DNA from: UBA5336 sp964415675
Lineage (GTDB): Bacteria; Pseudomonadota; Alphaproteobacteria; Caulobacterales; Hyphomonadaceae
NCBI GenBank assembly: GCA_964415675.1
Contig: CAYQBG010000017.1
Coordinates: 23,058 to 87,057, forward strand
Direction: 5' to 3'
Length of the DNA stretch: 64,000 bases
Positions 56,437 to 64,000 of this stretch are shown in pieces. The notes below the pieces were generated by a model. It was not told the DNA's origin. It saw only the letters and a program-made list of their open reading frames with translations, and made no database searches. Every line of letters begins with the position of its first letter. Position 1 is the first letter of the stretch. Both the position numbers and the translations under genes were made by a program.

Positions 56437-57810
56437 TCAGTTTTCGGCCACGGCGCCCAGATCTTCAAGGAAAAGACCCCGCCACCAGGCCACATCCTGG
56501 CTGACCACAATGTCTTGCAGGTCCCGCCATCGCGCCTGACGCTCTTCCAGCGGCATGGTGAGCGCCATGTAGATGGTTTCTGCCAGCCGGCCGCGATCAT
56601 GGGGGTTCACGATAAGGGCTGCCGAGAGCTGTTCGGCCGCGCCTGCAAACTCAGACAGGATCAGAACGCCGGGATCCTCTTCCTCCTGGGCCATGACGAA
56701 TTCCTTGGCGACCAGGTTCATGCCATCCCGCAGGGGCGTTACGAGGCCAACACTGGCGATGCGGAAGAGGCCCGCGAGTTCCAGCCGGTCATAGGACCGG
56801 GCGAGATAGCGAAGCGGGATCCAGTCAAGATCACCATGGTCGCCATTGATCCGCCCGGCGAGCTCATCGAGCTGTTCCCGCAAGGCCCTGTATTCATCCA
56901 CCTTGGACCGCGATGGCGGCGCGACCTGTGTCACCGAAACTTTACCGATGATGTCAGGATAAGCATCGAAGAGTTCGCCAACGGCCTCGAACCGCTCCGG
57001 CAAGCCTTTGGAATAATCCATCCGGTCCACGCCAATCACCAATTTGCGTTCGCCGAGGAAACGGCTGATGCGCGCGCCCGCCAGCCGGGCCGTTTCAGTG
57101 CCAGCCGCTTCACGAAAGCCGGCCGCATCAATCCCAATGGGATAGGCCTTCACCTTCAGGGACTTGTTAAGCACGGTGATTGTTTCGTCTTCGCCCTCTT
57201 CGGCGCCGCAGTCTTCCTTCATGTACTGGACGAAATTGGCCCGGTCGCCCTTCGACTGGAAGCCGATCACGTCGAATGCTGCCATCGCCCGGGAGATCCA
57301 CTGGTGCTCTGGAAGGGCCCGGAAGATCTCTGGAGGCGGAAACGGAATGTGCAGGAAGAACCCTACCGGACCATCCCAACCTGCCCGACGCAGACAATCG
57401 GCCATGAGCAGGAAGTGATAATCGTGAACCCAGACAGAGTCACCGGTCTGAAGACGGTCGACCACCATATTTGCGATTCGCTGGTTGACCGCTGCGTAGA
57501 CCTCAAAGCTGGAGCTGTCGAAACTGGCCAGGTCCACGCGATAATGGAAGACTGGCCAGAGGACGCTGTTGGCATAGGACAGATAATAGCCGTCAAATTC
57601 CTGCTGGGTGAAATCGGTCAGCAGAAACTCCACGCCTTCATCCTTGAAGGTGTTCGCGCCCCGCGGCGCAGTTTCGCTGATCTCGCCGCTCCATCCCGCC
57701 CATACCCCACCGGTCGACTTCAGGGACTCCCAGACCGCGACAGCCAGGCCACCGGCGCGGGAGGAGGAGTCTGCTGCGGTACGATTGGAAATGGCGATCA
57801 GTCGGCCCAT
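56437..57810 (-). CDS. otsA: alpha,alpha-trehalose-phosphate synthase (UDP-forming)
   Basis: A 457-residue GT20 glycosyltransferase making trehalose 6-phosphate from UDP-glucose and glucose 6-phosphate. Recognisable parts are LIAISNRTAADSSSRAGGLA (N-terminal loop), VWVHDYHFLLMADCLR, the nucleotide-binding GVDRMDYSKGLPERFEA and LVTPLRDGMNLVAKEFVMAQ. Length is typical for OtsA. First gene of the trehalose operon; trehalose protects against osmotic and desiccation stress. Confidence 0.96.
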   Translation of the reverse strand: MGRLIAISNRTAADSSSRAGGLAVAVWESLKSTGGVWAGWSGEISETAPRGANTFKDEGVEFLLTDFTQQEFDGYYLSYANSVLWPVFHYRVDLASFDSSSFEVYAAVNQRIANMVVDRLQTGDSVWVHDYHFLLMADCLRRAGWDGPVGFFLHIPFPPPEIFRALPEHQWISRAMAAFDVIGFQSKGDRANFVQYMKEDCGAEEGEDETITVLNKSLKVKAYPIGIDAAGFREAAGTETARLAGARISRFLGERKLVIGVDRMDYSKGLPERFEAVGELFDAYPDIIGKVSVTQVAPPSRSKVDEYRALREQLDELAGRINGDHGDLDWIPLRYLARSYDRLELAGLFRIASVGLVTPLRDGMNLVAKEFVMAQEEEDPGVLILSEFAGAAEQLSAALIVNPHDRGRLAETIYMALTMPLEERQARWRDLQDIVVSQDVAWWRGLFLEDLGAVAEN

Positions 57811-58127
57811 CAGGGGTCCCCAAAGCTGCGATTTGGACCACTCTAGAACTTAAATCCGCCCGCGACGAGGAAAACCCCGTTCTGGCTCTGTAAGGACTTG
57901 CCATCCTCCCGCCACGCGCCGGGCAAGACCACACCGTATCCGATAACCAGACAGGCGGGGCATGTCCTCTCGGTCGCGCACGCAACGCAAGGACATCAAT
58001 ATCGCAGCGGTCCTGGCCGGTTTGCTGATAAAGACCATCGACGATCCGTGTCGCCACCGGATGCCAGCCGTGCCTGAGATGCTATCTGTCGCACATGTCT
58101 CCGGGCCGGAATGGACCCAGGACTGCA
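57811..58127. other. 317-bp intergenic interval
   Basis: Between otsA and tRNA-Ser. I find no gene, no convincing housekeeping promoter and no clear EcfG-type general-stress promoter, although the otsA promoter must lie here on the minus strand. ORFs through this region run across the tRNA and are rejected. Confidence 0.5.
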
Positions 58128-58217
58128 TGGCGGTGAGACAGGGATTCGAACCCTGGAGACTGTTGCCAGCCTACACGCGTTCCAGGCGTGCGCCTTCGAC
58201 CACTCGGCCACCTCACC
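58128..58217 (-). tRNA. tRNA-Ser (anticodon GGA), CCA encoded
   Basis: On the minus strand the 90-nt sequence begins GGTGAGGTGGCCGAGTGGTC, has the anticodon loop CTGGAAC (anticodon GGA, serine TCC/TCT), a long variable arm as in all tRNA-Ser, a T arm with GGGTTCGAATCCC, and ends with discriminator G plus encoded CCA. Confidence 0.95.
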
Positions 58218-58323
58218 GCGAAATGAAGGACCCGCTATATACGCGAGGCGGCCTGCCCCGCAAGGGCGCGATTGTCTGACGTGGCGCAAGACCCCATATT
58301 TCCTGCTGACAGGATGGCAAAGG

Positions 58324-58989
58324 ATGACCCACATGTTCTTCGCGCGCAAACCGCTTCATCTCCCATCGGCGGACGAAGCATTGCCCGGGCGGGCTGAACC
58401 GATCGCGACTGCTGAGCGACATTTTGTGTTCGACCGGCCGCTCAAGGCCGAACCGCCCGAAGGATATGAGACCATCATCTTCGGCCTTGGGTGTTTCTGG
58501 GGCGCCGAGCGCATCTTCTGGCAGACCGATGGCGTCTGGATGACGGCCGTTGGTTATGCGGGCGGCGTGACGCCCAACCCGACCTATGAGGAAACCTGCT
58601 CAGGGCGCACCGGCCATACAGAAGTCGTGCGGGTGGTGTTTGATCCGGCCAAGCTTGATCTGCATGACCTGCTGCGCCTGTTCTGGGAGAGCCATGACCC
58701 GACCCAGGGGATGCGCCAGGGCAATGATGTCGGCACCCAGTACCGCTCCGCGATCCTTACGACCTCGCCGGCGCAGCTGGAACTGGCCAGTGCATCGAAA
58801 GCGGACTATGAGCAGGCACTCCGGGCTGCCGGCCGCGACAGCGCAATCACGACCGAAATCGCCCCGCTCAACGCCTTCTATTATGGCGAGGATTATCACC
58901 AGCAATATCTCGCGAAGAACCCGAACGGCTATTGCGGGATCGGCGGGACAGGGATCAGCTGTCCGCTGCCAGGCAGAGCCACTGTCTGA
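58324..58989 (+). CDS. msrA: peptide-methionine (S)-S-oxide reductase MsrA
   Basis: A 221-residue enzyme that reduces methionine-S-sulfoxide in proteins. The catalytic Cys is in FGLGCFWGAERIFW (GCFWG), followed by VGYAGGVTPNPTYEETCSGR, with RTGHTEVVRVVFDP and NDVGTQYRSAIL downstream. GEDYHQQYLAKNPNGYCGIG holds a C-terminal recycling Cys. The N-terminal 45 residues are an extension seen in a longer MsrA type. ATG 58324 or 58333 are both possible. No msrB lies nearby. Confidence 0.94.
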   Translation: MTHMFFARKPLHLPSADEALPGRAEPIATAERHFVFDRPLKAEPPEGYETIIFGLGCFWGAERIFWQTDGVWMTAVGYAGGVTPNPTYEETCSGRTGHTEVVRVVFDPAKLDLHDLLRLFWESHDPTQGMRQGNDVGTQYRSAILTTSPAQLELASASKADYEQALRAAGRDSAITTEIAPLNAFYYGEDYHQQYLAKNPNGYCGIGGTGISCPLPGRATV

Positions 58990-59031
58990 GCCAGCCGCAA
59001 TCGGCAAGAGCGCGCCCAATTCCTCTTTCAG

Positions 59032-60129
59032 TCAGGCGGAGAAATTCACCGCGAAGCGCCGGCGGGTTTCGACCATATTCTGGGCCCGCTGCAGGCCGTC
59101 ACTGGCGCGCTGCACCTTCCGGATGACATCGCTGCCGCGCAATGTATCGACCACGGAATTGAGGTGAACCGTGGCCTCGCGCACCGCGACAGGGTCGAAA
59201 TGGGTTTCTGCGCGCTTCAGAAGGGCTTGTCCGAGATCAAGCCGGGCCTCGATCAGCGCGTCGCCATCGGGTTCGGTCTTCAGGCGCTCCAGCGTTCCGC
59301 GACGCCTCTGGATGACGCGGTCAAGCCATTGCGGTTGCTGCGACGCGCCATTGAGATGCATGGTGATGGCACCGAAATCCTGTTCCAGTTCGCGGCGCAT
59401 CGCTGCAGGCATTAGGCCGATGGGGCGTTCATCGCCGCGGAGCTGGTCATCCTGAGCAAGCAACTCATCGAGAATTTCACCAAGTTCGGCAACGCGTTCG
59501 TCGCGGAAGGCTTCCGGCCGGCCAAGAGCGGGCTGGACACGTTTGGCCACAAGATAGGCCACTGCGCGCGAGAGGGTCTTGTTCGACGCCAGGAACGCAC
59601 CGGGCATGTGCAGCGTGAAGGGGGTCGCTTCGCTCGCAGGCTGGCTGCCGGAACGCGTGACGCCATCAATCCGCAGGTCTTCGGGACCAGGCCCCGCGCG
59701 CACACCCCAGACGAGGATATCCGCGCCGGTCTTTGTCAGCCGCCGGCGGGCGAGCTTCAGCGCATTACCCTCGGGCCGCCCCTCCGGCGTGACCACGCGA
59801 AACAGCTGGAATCTGGCACCGAAACAGAAATCGCTGAGATGAGCCCCTAATGACTCGGTCAGGTTCTTGCCGGCCTCATGGCCACCAGGGCCATCAAAAT
59901 CACCGACAAGCACCCGATACCCCGGCTCAGCTGCCGCCCGCCGGATCTTGCGGCTTGATGATGACTGGGCCTTGCGGACAAGGTGTGCCGCTATGCGAAC
60001 CAGCCAGACGAACACTGTTGTGCCAAGGCCAATCAGTGCCGCCAGTCCGACTGCGGCGAGCGGCGCTGAGTGGAACACATGAGTTTCCAGCCAGCCAGAC
60101 ATGCTGGAGATGAGAGACGCGTCAGCCAT
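59032..60129 (-). CDS. membrane-anchored protein of unknown function
   Basis: A 365-residue protein with one N-terminal membrane helix (about residues 22-50, LAAVGLAALIGLGTTVFVWL) and a long cytosolic part. It contains YRVLVGDFDGPGGHEAGKNL and TKTGADILVWGVRAGPGPED, an alpha/beta pattern of a nucleotide- or ligand-binding-like domain, and helical C-terminal segments that look like TPR-type repeats (EARLDLGQALLKRAETHFDP, REATVHLNSVVDTLRGSD). I do not recognise the family. It is convergent with msrA and divergent from gluQ. Confidence 0.65.
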   Translation of the reverse strand: MADASLISSMSGWLETHVFHSAPLAAVGLAALIGLGTTVFVWLVRIAAHLVRKAQSSSSRKIRRAAAEPGYRVLVGDFDGPGGHEAGKNLTESLGAHLSDFCFGARFQLFRVVTPEGRPEGNALKLARRRLTKTGADILVWGVRAGPGPEDLRIDGVTRSGSQPASEATPFTLHMPGAFLASNKTLSRAVAYLVAKRVQPALGRPEAFRDERVAELGEILDELLAQDDQLRGDERPIGLMPAAMRRELEQDFGAITMHLNGASQQPQWLDRVIQRRRGTLERLKTEPDGDALIEARLDLGQALLKRAETHFDPVAVREATVHLNSVVDTLRGSDVIRKVQRASDGLQRAQNMVETRRRFAVNFSA

Positions 60130-60266
60130 TTTTTATCGTCTTGTCGCTTTCGCTCGCCGATACACGAGACATTGAATAAAATGCAACACTCTTTGCGCAA
60201 TGAACAGGGGCAACCGACAGGTCGAAGGCATTTGCAAGCAGCCGGCACCTGCGGCATGCCCGCGCA

Positions 60267-61112
60267 ATGAGCAGTTTCGTCACGCGATTTGCCCCCTCGC
60301 CCACCGGGTTCCTGCACCTTGGACATGCCGCGTCGGCCTTTGCAGTCTGGGACCGGGCGCACTCGGCGGACGGGTCCGTTATCCTGCGGATCGAGGATAT
60401 CGACCTCAACCGGTGTCGACCGGAATTCGAGGCGGCGATCTTCGAAGACCTGGCCTGGCTTGGGCTTGTGTGGCCGGCGCCAGTTCGCTGCCAGTCTGAA
60501 CATTTCAGTGAATATGAGCGCGTCATCGACATATTGCACCAGCGCGGGCTCGCCTATCGCTGCTTCCGGACCCGCCAGGAAGTCGCCGCCCAGTCCGACA
60601 GGGCGCCCCATGCGCCCGAGCCGGTCTTCCAGGGCGCCCCGCTGCCAGCATATGAGGAAAAGAGGCGACTTGAGACAGGCCAAGCGCATGCCTGGCGGCT
60701 TTCAATTTCAGCGGCACGCGACTGGCTCGGACCACGGGCAAGCCACCTCTGCTATATCGAAACCTCAGGCGGATCGCAGCGGCAGATCGACATAGACCCC
60801 GACACGCTGAGTGACATTGTCATCGGGCGCAAGGACAGTCCGGCAAGCTATCATCTCGCAGCCTGCCATGATGATGCGCTGCAGGGTGTCAGCCATGTGA
60901 TCCGCGGGGACGACCTCGCCCCCTCCACGCCCGTTCACATACTCCTGCAGGCCCTGATGGGCTGGCCTCAACCGGTCTACTGCCACCACCGCCTGCTTCT
61001 GGACGCTGACGGCAAGCGTTTTGCCAAGCGTAACAAATCCGTGACCCTGCGCGATTTACGCGCAACCGGGGTGACGCCGGAACAAATCCGTCGCATGACC
61101 GCCGCGCAATGA
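60267..61112 (+). CDS. gluQ: glutamyl-Q tRNA(Asp) synthetase
   Basis: A 281-residue truncated GluRS paralog (GluQRS) that attaches glutamate to queuosine at position 34 of tRNA(Asp). TRFAPSPTGFLHLGHAASAF has the HIGH-like motif, LRIEDIDLNRCRPEFEAAIF follows, and KRFAKRNKSVTL replaces KMSKS. The C-terminal anticodon-binding domain of GluRS is absent, as expected. Its stop overlaps the start of the next gene by 4 bp (ATGA), so the two are coupled. Confidence 0.93.
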   Translation: MSSFVTRFAPSPTGFLHLGHAASAFAVWDRAHSADGSVILRIEDIDLNRCRPEFEAAIFEDLAWLGLVWPAPVRCQSEHFSEYERVIDILHQRGLAYRCFRTRQEVAAQSDRAPHAPEPVFQGAPLPAYEEKRRLETGQAHAWRLSISAARDWLGPRASHLCYIETSGGSQRQIDIDPDTLSDIVIGRKDSPASYHLAACHDDALQGVSHVIRGDDLAPSTPVHILLQALMGWPQPVYCHHRLLLDADGKRFAKRNKSVTLRDLRATGVTPEQIRRMTAAQ

Positions 61113-62041
61113 GTGAATCGACCGGTCCCGCAAGCGCCCTGGCGCCGCCCGTCCGCGCCTGGCTCGGCCCGGCGCTGGTCATGTGCGGGGCAATCGGTAT
61201 CGGATTCGCGCCGATCGGGCTGCGCCTTGGGCTGGCCGAGCTTGGGCCGCAGGCGATCGCGTTCTGGCGCTATGTCTTGGCCCTGCCGATCCTGCTGCTG
61301 CTCCTTATCGTCATCGAACGCCGCCTGCCTGCAAGGCCTGTCGCGCCAATCATCATTGCGGGCGCCTGTTTTGCGCTCGATATCGGCCTGTGGCACTGGG
61401 CACTTGAACGCACGACGGTCGCCAATGCGACTTTCATCGTGAATCTTGGCAATGTCTGTGTGGGGCTTCTGGCCTGGCTGATACTCAAGGAGCGCCCGAC
61501 CGCGATCTGGATCGGCGCCGTCGCCATTGCGGTTCTGGGGGCCGGCTTCCTGTCGCAGGGCGGCGGCGCGGATGGCAAGGCGAGCCTCAGCGGCGATCTT
61601 CTTGCGCTCGGCGCAGCCTTCATGGTCGCTTTCTATCTGCTCTATTCCAAGGTTGCGCGGGTCTCGCTCGGCGCGATGGATGTGATCTTCTGGCTGACCG
61701 CCACGGAAGCTGTCGTTGCGCTAGCCCTGACCCTTGTGGCGGGGGAAGCCTTGTTGCCAGCCCGCGCAGAAGGCTTCCTCGCCCCCCTCTTCCTGGCCAT
61801 CATCGTGCAGATCGGCGGGCAGGGCCTGATCATTGCGGGCCTTGGGCGCACCCCTGCGGCCATTGCCGGGGTCCTGATGCTGATCCAGCCGGTCACGGCG
61901 GCGGCCATCTCCTGGCGAATGTTCGAAGAACCGCTCAACACAATCCAGGTGCTTGGAGCCGGCCTGATTCTGACCGGCGTCTTTCTTGCCCAGCGCGGCG
62001 CCGCGCAGCGCCCGGTGAAGACCGTTTCAGAACTGTCATGA
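61109..62041 (+). CDS. EamA/DMT-family transporter
   Basis: A 310-residue inner-membrane protein with about ten predicted helices in two EamA halves. Typical segments are IGFAPIGLRLGLAELGPQAI, WHWALERTTVANATFIVNLG and, in the second half, RTPAAIAGVLMLIQPVTAAA with SWRMFEEPLNTIQVLGAGLI. The family exports amino acids, nucleotides or other metabolites; the substrate is unknown. Starts at 61109 inside the gluQ stop. Confidence 0.88.
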   Translation: MSESTGPASALAPPVRAWLGPALVMCGAIGIGFAPIGLRLGLAELGPQAIAFWRYVLALPILLLLLIVIERRLPARPVAPIIIAGACFALDIGLWHWALERTTVANATFIVNLGNVCVGLLAWLILKERPTAIWIGAVAIAVLGAGFLSQGGGADGKASLSGDLLALGAAFMVAFYLLYSKVARVSLGAMDVIFWLTATEAVVALALTLVAGEALLPARAEGFLAPLFLAIIVQIGGQGLIIAGLGRTPAAIAGVLMLIQPVTAAAISWRMFEEPLNTIQVLGAGLILTGVFLAQRGAAQRPVKTVSELS

Positions 62042-62050
62042 TCGTGTAGT
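62033..62050 (+). promoter_or_regulatory. putative partial Pho box upstream of alkaline phosphatase
   Basis: CTGTCAT at 62033-62039 is a perfect Pho half site. At +11 (62044) GTGTAGT matches the half site in 4 of 7 positions. It lies across the stop of the EamA gene and about 45 bp before phoA. PhoB control would be expected for alkaline phosphatase. Confidence 0.4.
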
Positions 62051-62086
62051 AAGGGCAGGAGTGCTGACCGATCCGGAGTTTGTCCC

Positions 62087-63673
62087 ATGCGCCTTGCCTA
62101 TGCCGCCCTTGTTTTCCTCTTGTCCGCGCTCGCGGCCGCATGCAGCCAGTCCGAAGGGCCAGGCCAGGCCAGCGCCCAGAATGCCGCGCCCGCCACAAAC
62201 CTCCAGAAGCGAGAAGGCATTCTGCCCAAACAGGCCGGCGACAGCTATTATGTCGCAGCCGCAAAGGCGGTCTCGCAGCGCGCGCAAAGCCGCGCCCCGG
62301 GGCACGCGAAAAATGTGATCATTTTCGTTGGTGACGGGATGGGCATTTCGACCGTGACGGCCGCCCGCATCTATGCTGGCCAGAAGCGCGGTCAGGACGG
62401 CGAAAGCTACCGCCTGGCCATGGACACACTGCCCCATCTCGCCCTTTCCAAGACCTATGCCCATGATGGCCAAGTCTCCGACAGCGCATCGACCGCAACA
62501 GCGATGGTTGCCGGAATCAAGGCGCCGCTGCGCACGCTTGGCGTCACCCAGGCGGCCAGTTTCGGGAATTGCGCCAGTGCGCAGGAGAATGGCACGGACA
62601 CGATTTTCGAGCTTGCCGAACGGGCAGGGCTTGCCACGGGAATCGTCTCCACGGCCCGTATCACGCATGCCACGCCGGCAAGCGCCTATGCAGAAAGCGC
62701 CAGCCGCAACTGGGAAGATGACAGCAACTTTCGTGGCCAAGCCGAAGACTGCCGCGACATTGCCCGTCAACTCATCGAATGGGACGCGGGCGACGGTTTT
62801 GAGATCGCGCTGGGCGGGGGACGCCGGCATTTCTTCACCGAAGATACACAAGACCCGGAAGCTGAAGGGCGCACCGGCCGGCGCCGCGACGGACGGAACC
62901 TCGCAAAAGCGTGGACCCAGATTTCGCCCGAGCATCGCGTCATTTATGGACTGCCCGGTTTCGAGGCGACAAATTTCGACAGCGACACACGCGTTCTCGG
63001 CCTCTTCGAAGAAAGCCATATGCAATATGAGCTGGACCGCGCGAATGACGAGATGGGGGAGCCATCGATCGCTGACATGACCCGGGCGGCCATCACCCGG
63101 CTGTTGCGCGATGAAGACGGCTTCGTGCTGATGGTTGAAGGTGGACGGATCGACCATGCGCATCATGGTACGAATGCCGCGCGCGCCCTGGAAGACACGG
63201 ACGCCTTCGACCTCGCCATCAAGGCGGCGTTGGAGATGACCGACCCGGCGGAGACACTCATTATCGTGACCGCCGATCATTCCCACACGATGACCATGGC
63301 CGGCTATCCGCCGCGCGGGAACCCAATCCTCGGCAAGGTGCAGTATCCGACCGGCGCGCTCGCGATGGCCGCTGATGGCAAGCCCTACACCACGCTGGGC
63401 TATATGAACGGCCCCGGCGCCGCCTGCGCCGGCCAGTCCGACCCTTCCGAACCCTGCGCGCGCGACGATCTGTCGGACACCGACACGACGGGCAGAGATT
63501 ATCGCCAGCAGGCGCTGGTCCCGATGCCCTCGGAGACGCATGCCGGAGAGGATGTTGCCATCTTCGCAAGCGGGCCGGGCGCACGGCTCGTATCAGGCGT
63601 CATGGAGCAGAATGAGATTTTCCATGTTATCGGCCATTCCACAGGGCTTGTTGCACCCCTGCCGGCCGAATAA
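62087..63673 (+). CDS. phoA: alkaline phosphatase (PhoA family), lipoprotein-like signal
   Basis: A 528-residue exported phosphomonoesterase. The signal MRLAYAALVFLLSALAAACS has a lipobox-like AAAC. The active site is seen in NVIIFVGDGMGISTVTAARI (first metal Asp) and VSDSASTATAMVAGIK (nucleophile Ser in DSAST), with metal-binding EGGRIDHAHHGTNAARALED and TADHSHTMT near the C-terminus. It releases phosphate from organic phosphates in the periplasm or at the surface. A Pho half-site lies upstream, fitting the pst-phoU-phoB locus at 36.9-42.2 kb. Confidence 0.93.
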   Translation: MRLAYAALVFLLSALAAACSQSEGPGQASAQNAAPATNLQKREGILPKQAGDSYYVAAAKAVSQRAQSRAPGHAKNVIIFVGDGMGISTVTAARIYAGQKRGQDGESYRLAMDTLPHLALSKTYAHDGQVSDSASTATAMVAGIKAPLRTLGVTQAASFGNCASAQENGTDTIFELAERAGLATGIVSTARITHATPASAYAESASRNWEDDSNFRGQAEDCRDIARQLIEWDAGDGFEIALGGGRRHFFTEDTQDPEAEGRTGRRRDGRNLAKAWTQISPEHRVIYGLPGFEATNFDSDTRVLGLFEESHMQYELDRANDEMGEPSIADMTRAAITRLLRDEDGFVLMVEGGRIDHAHHGTNAARALEDTDAFDLAIKAALEMTDPAETLIIVTADHSHTMTMAGYPPRGNPILGKVQYPTGALAMAADGKPYTTLGYMNGPGAACAGQSDPSEPCARDDLSDTDTTGRDYRQQALVPMPSETHAGEDVAIFASGPGARLVSGVMEQNEIFHVIGHSTGLVAPLPAE

Positions 63674-63773
63674 GGCGCAGATCAGCCCGCCAGGAGTGGT
63701 ATCTAGGGCTGCAGGAGTGCTGCCGCGAGGCTCAACACTGTCGCGGCGAGCAGCAGGAGCGACAGGATATGCG

Positions 63774-64000
63774 AGAGCGGTCAGCGCCTGCCGGTGCGCC
63801 CAGAGGCGCGCAAGAACCTGATAGTGATCAGCGATGATGGGCCGATCTAGGATACCACCCTGTCGGTGAATGCCGGCACTTATTTTGAACGCCACCTGCA
63901 TCAGGTTGTCGATGAGATCGAGACGAAAAGCCCTGTGAAACTTATGTAAGCGATGTCCGACGATCACACCTGCATCGGCTTGACTGGGTCTCAGCGCTTT
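63774..64000 (+). pseudogene. cobT: broken cobT (aerobic cobaltochelatase subunit) C-terminal remnant
   Basis: On the plus strand one frame reads QRLPVRPEARKNLIVISDDG then PI, a TAG (63848), DTTLSVNAGTYFERHLHQVV, then DEIETKSPVKLM and a TAA (63947). This follows the VWA domain of CobT, whose consensus reads VISDGAPVDDSTLSVN and YLERHLxxVIxxIETRSPV. No start codon precedes it and at least two in-frame stops interrupt it, so it cannot be functional as seen. Downstream sequence degenerates before the window ends. CobT with CobN and CobS inserts cobalt during aerobic cobalamin synthesis. Confidence 0.75.

Noticed and set aside
57962..58279. A 105-codon plus-strand frame through the tRNA-Ser region
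   Set aside because: It runs across the tRNA gene and encodes no recognisable sequence.
62036..63541. A 501-codon minus-strand open frame opposite phoA
   Set aside because: It lies antisense to the complete alkaline phosphatase gene and shows no domain; a shadow frame.
1..64000. CRISPR arrays, insertion-sequence transposases, rRNA genes
   Set aside because: No regularly spaced direct repeats with unique spacers, no DDE or HUH transposase motifs, and no rRNA-like sequence were seen on either strand.

Overview
The window is a GC-rich chromosomal segment from an alphaproteobacterium. The best guess is a relative of the Maricaulales/Hyphomonadales, but this rests only on gene content and style (HrcA/CIRCE-controlled groESL, long alphaproteobacterial-type PstC/PstA permeases, GluQRS, many short lipoproteins) and not on a marker-gene comparison. 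Most of it looks like stable core and metabolic DNA, with a few low-GC islets, several families of intergenic palindromic repeats and at least two decayed gene remnants.

Layout. 1-1.7 kb: the tail of a DUF2236 protein, a nitronate monooxygenase-like flavoprotein and tRNA-Val. 1.7-9.2 kb: a long minus-strand run that begins with methylmalonyl-CoA mutase small subunit (mutA) and continues through a coupled AT-rich membrane protein, a Uma2 nuclease-fold protein, the mutase large subunit (mutB), a GIY-YIG protein, a second Uma2 protein, a YbjQ-family protein and a zincin-like metallopeptidase. 9.3-12.8 kb: a small ORF, a second nitronate monooxygenase, a two-gene lysis cassette (M15 endolysin plus GTA-type holin), then a lower-GC islet with a uracil-DNA-glycosylase-like protein and an unidentified gene fragment. 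13-17.9 kb: tRNA 2-selenouridine synthase convergent with a SelD fused to an FAD-dependent oxidoreductase, followed by a PiuC-like dioxygenase and a divergent lipoprotein with a Fur-like palindrome between them. 18-27.5 kb: SDR dehydrogenase, small secreted proteins, a repeat-rich zone, a low-GC membrane protein, a broken second copy of the argG 3' end, argG with two tiny membrane genes, a VWA lipoprotein, hemN and an NlpC/P60 peptidase. 27.5-34.5 kb: CPBP protease, a TIR-TM-CARDB protein, a thioesterase, a DEAD-box helicase, a hydrolase, and a cytochrome-b-like membrane protein divergent from an Rrf2 regulator.

34.6-42.2 kb is regulatory core: CIRCE-groES-groEL-terminator, then a Pho box and pstC-pstA-pstB-phoU-phoB, with no pstS or phoR here. 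42.2-53.2 kb is a striking minus-strand cluster of four exported proteins: two DUF11-type proteins, a 1,685-residue DUF11/Cna-B/outer-membrane beta-barrel protein and a 1,267-residue multi-domain adhesin-like protein. It resembles a surface-display or cell-envelope system. 53.3-53.9 kb holds an apparent orphan plus-strand transcription unit bracketed by a promoter and a strong terminator. 53.9-57.8 kb is a trehalose cluster (otsA-otsB-GH15). 58-64 kb has tRNA-Ser, msrA, a membrane protein, gluQ, an EamA transporter, alkaline phosphatase and, at the very end, a recognisable but broken cobT (aerobic cobaltochelatase) remnant.

Functional themes: propionate/methylmalonyl-CoA metabolism that needs cobalamin, next to a dead cobT; phosphate starvation (pst-phoU-phoB and phoA); selenium-dependent tRNA modification; stress protection (groESL, trehalose, MsrA). 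The best candidates for something undescribed are the DUF11/beta-barrel cluster, the TIR-CARDB protein, the stand-alone holin/endolysin pair and the orphan unit at 53.3-53.9 kb. All functions are inferred by reading motifs; no database search was run.
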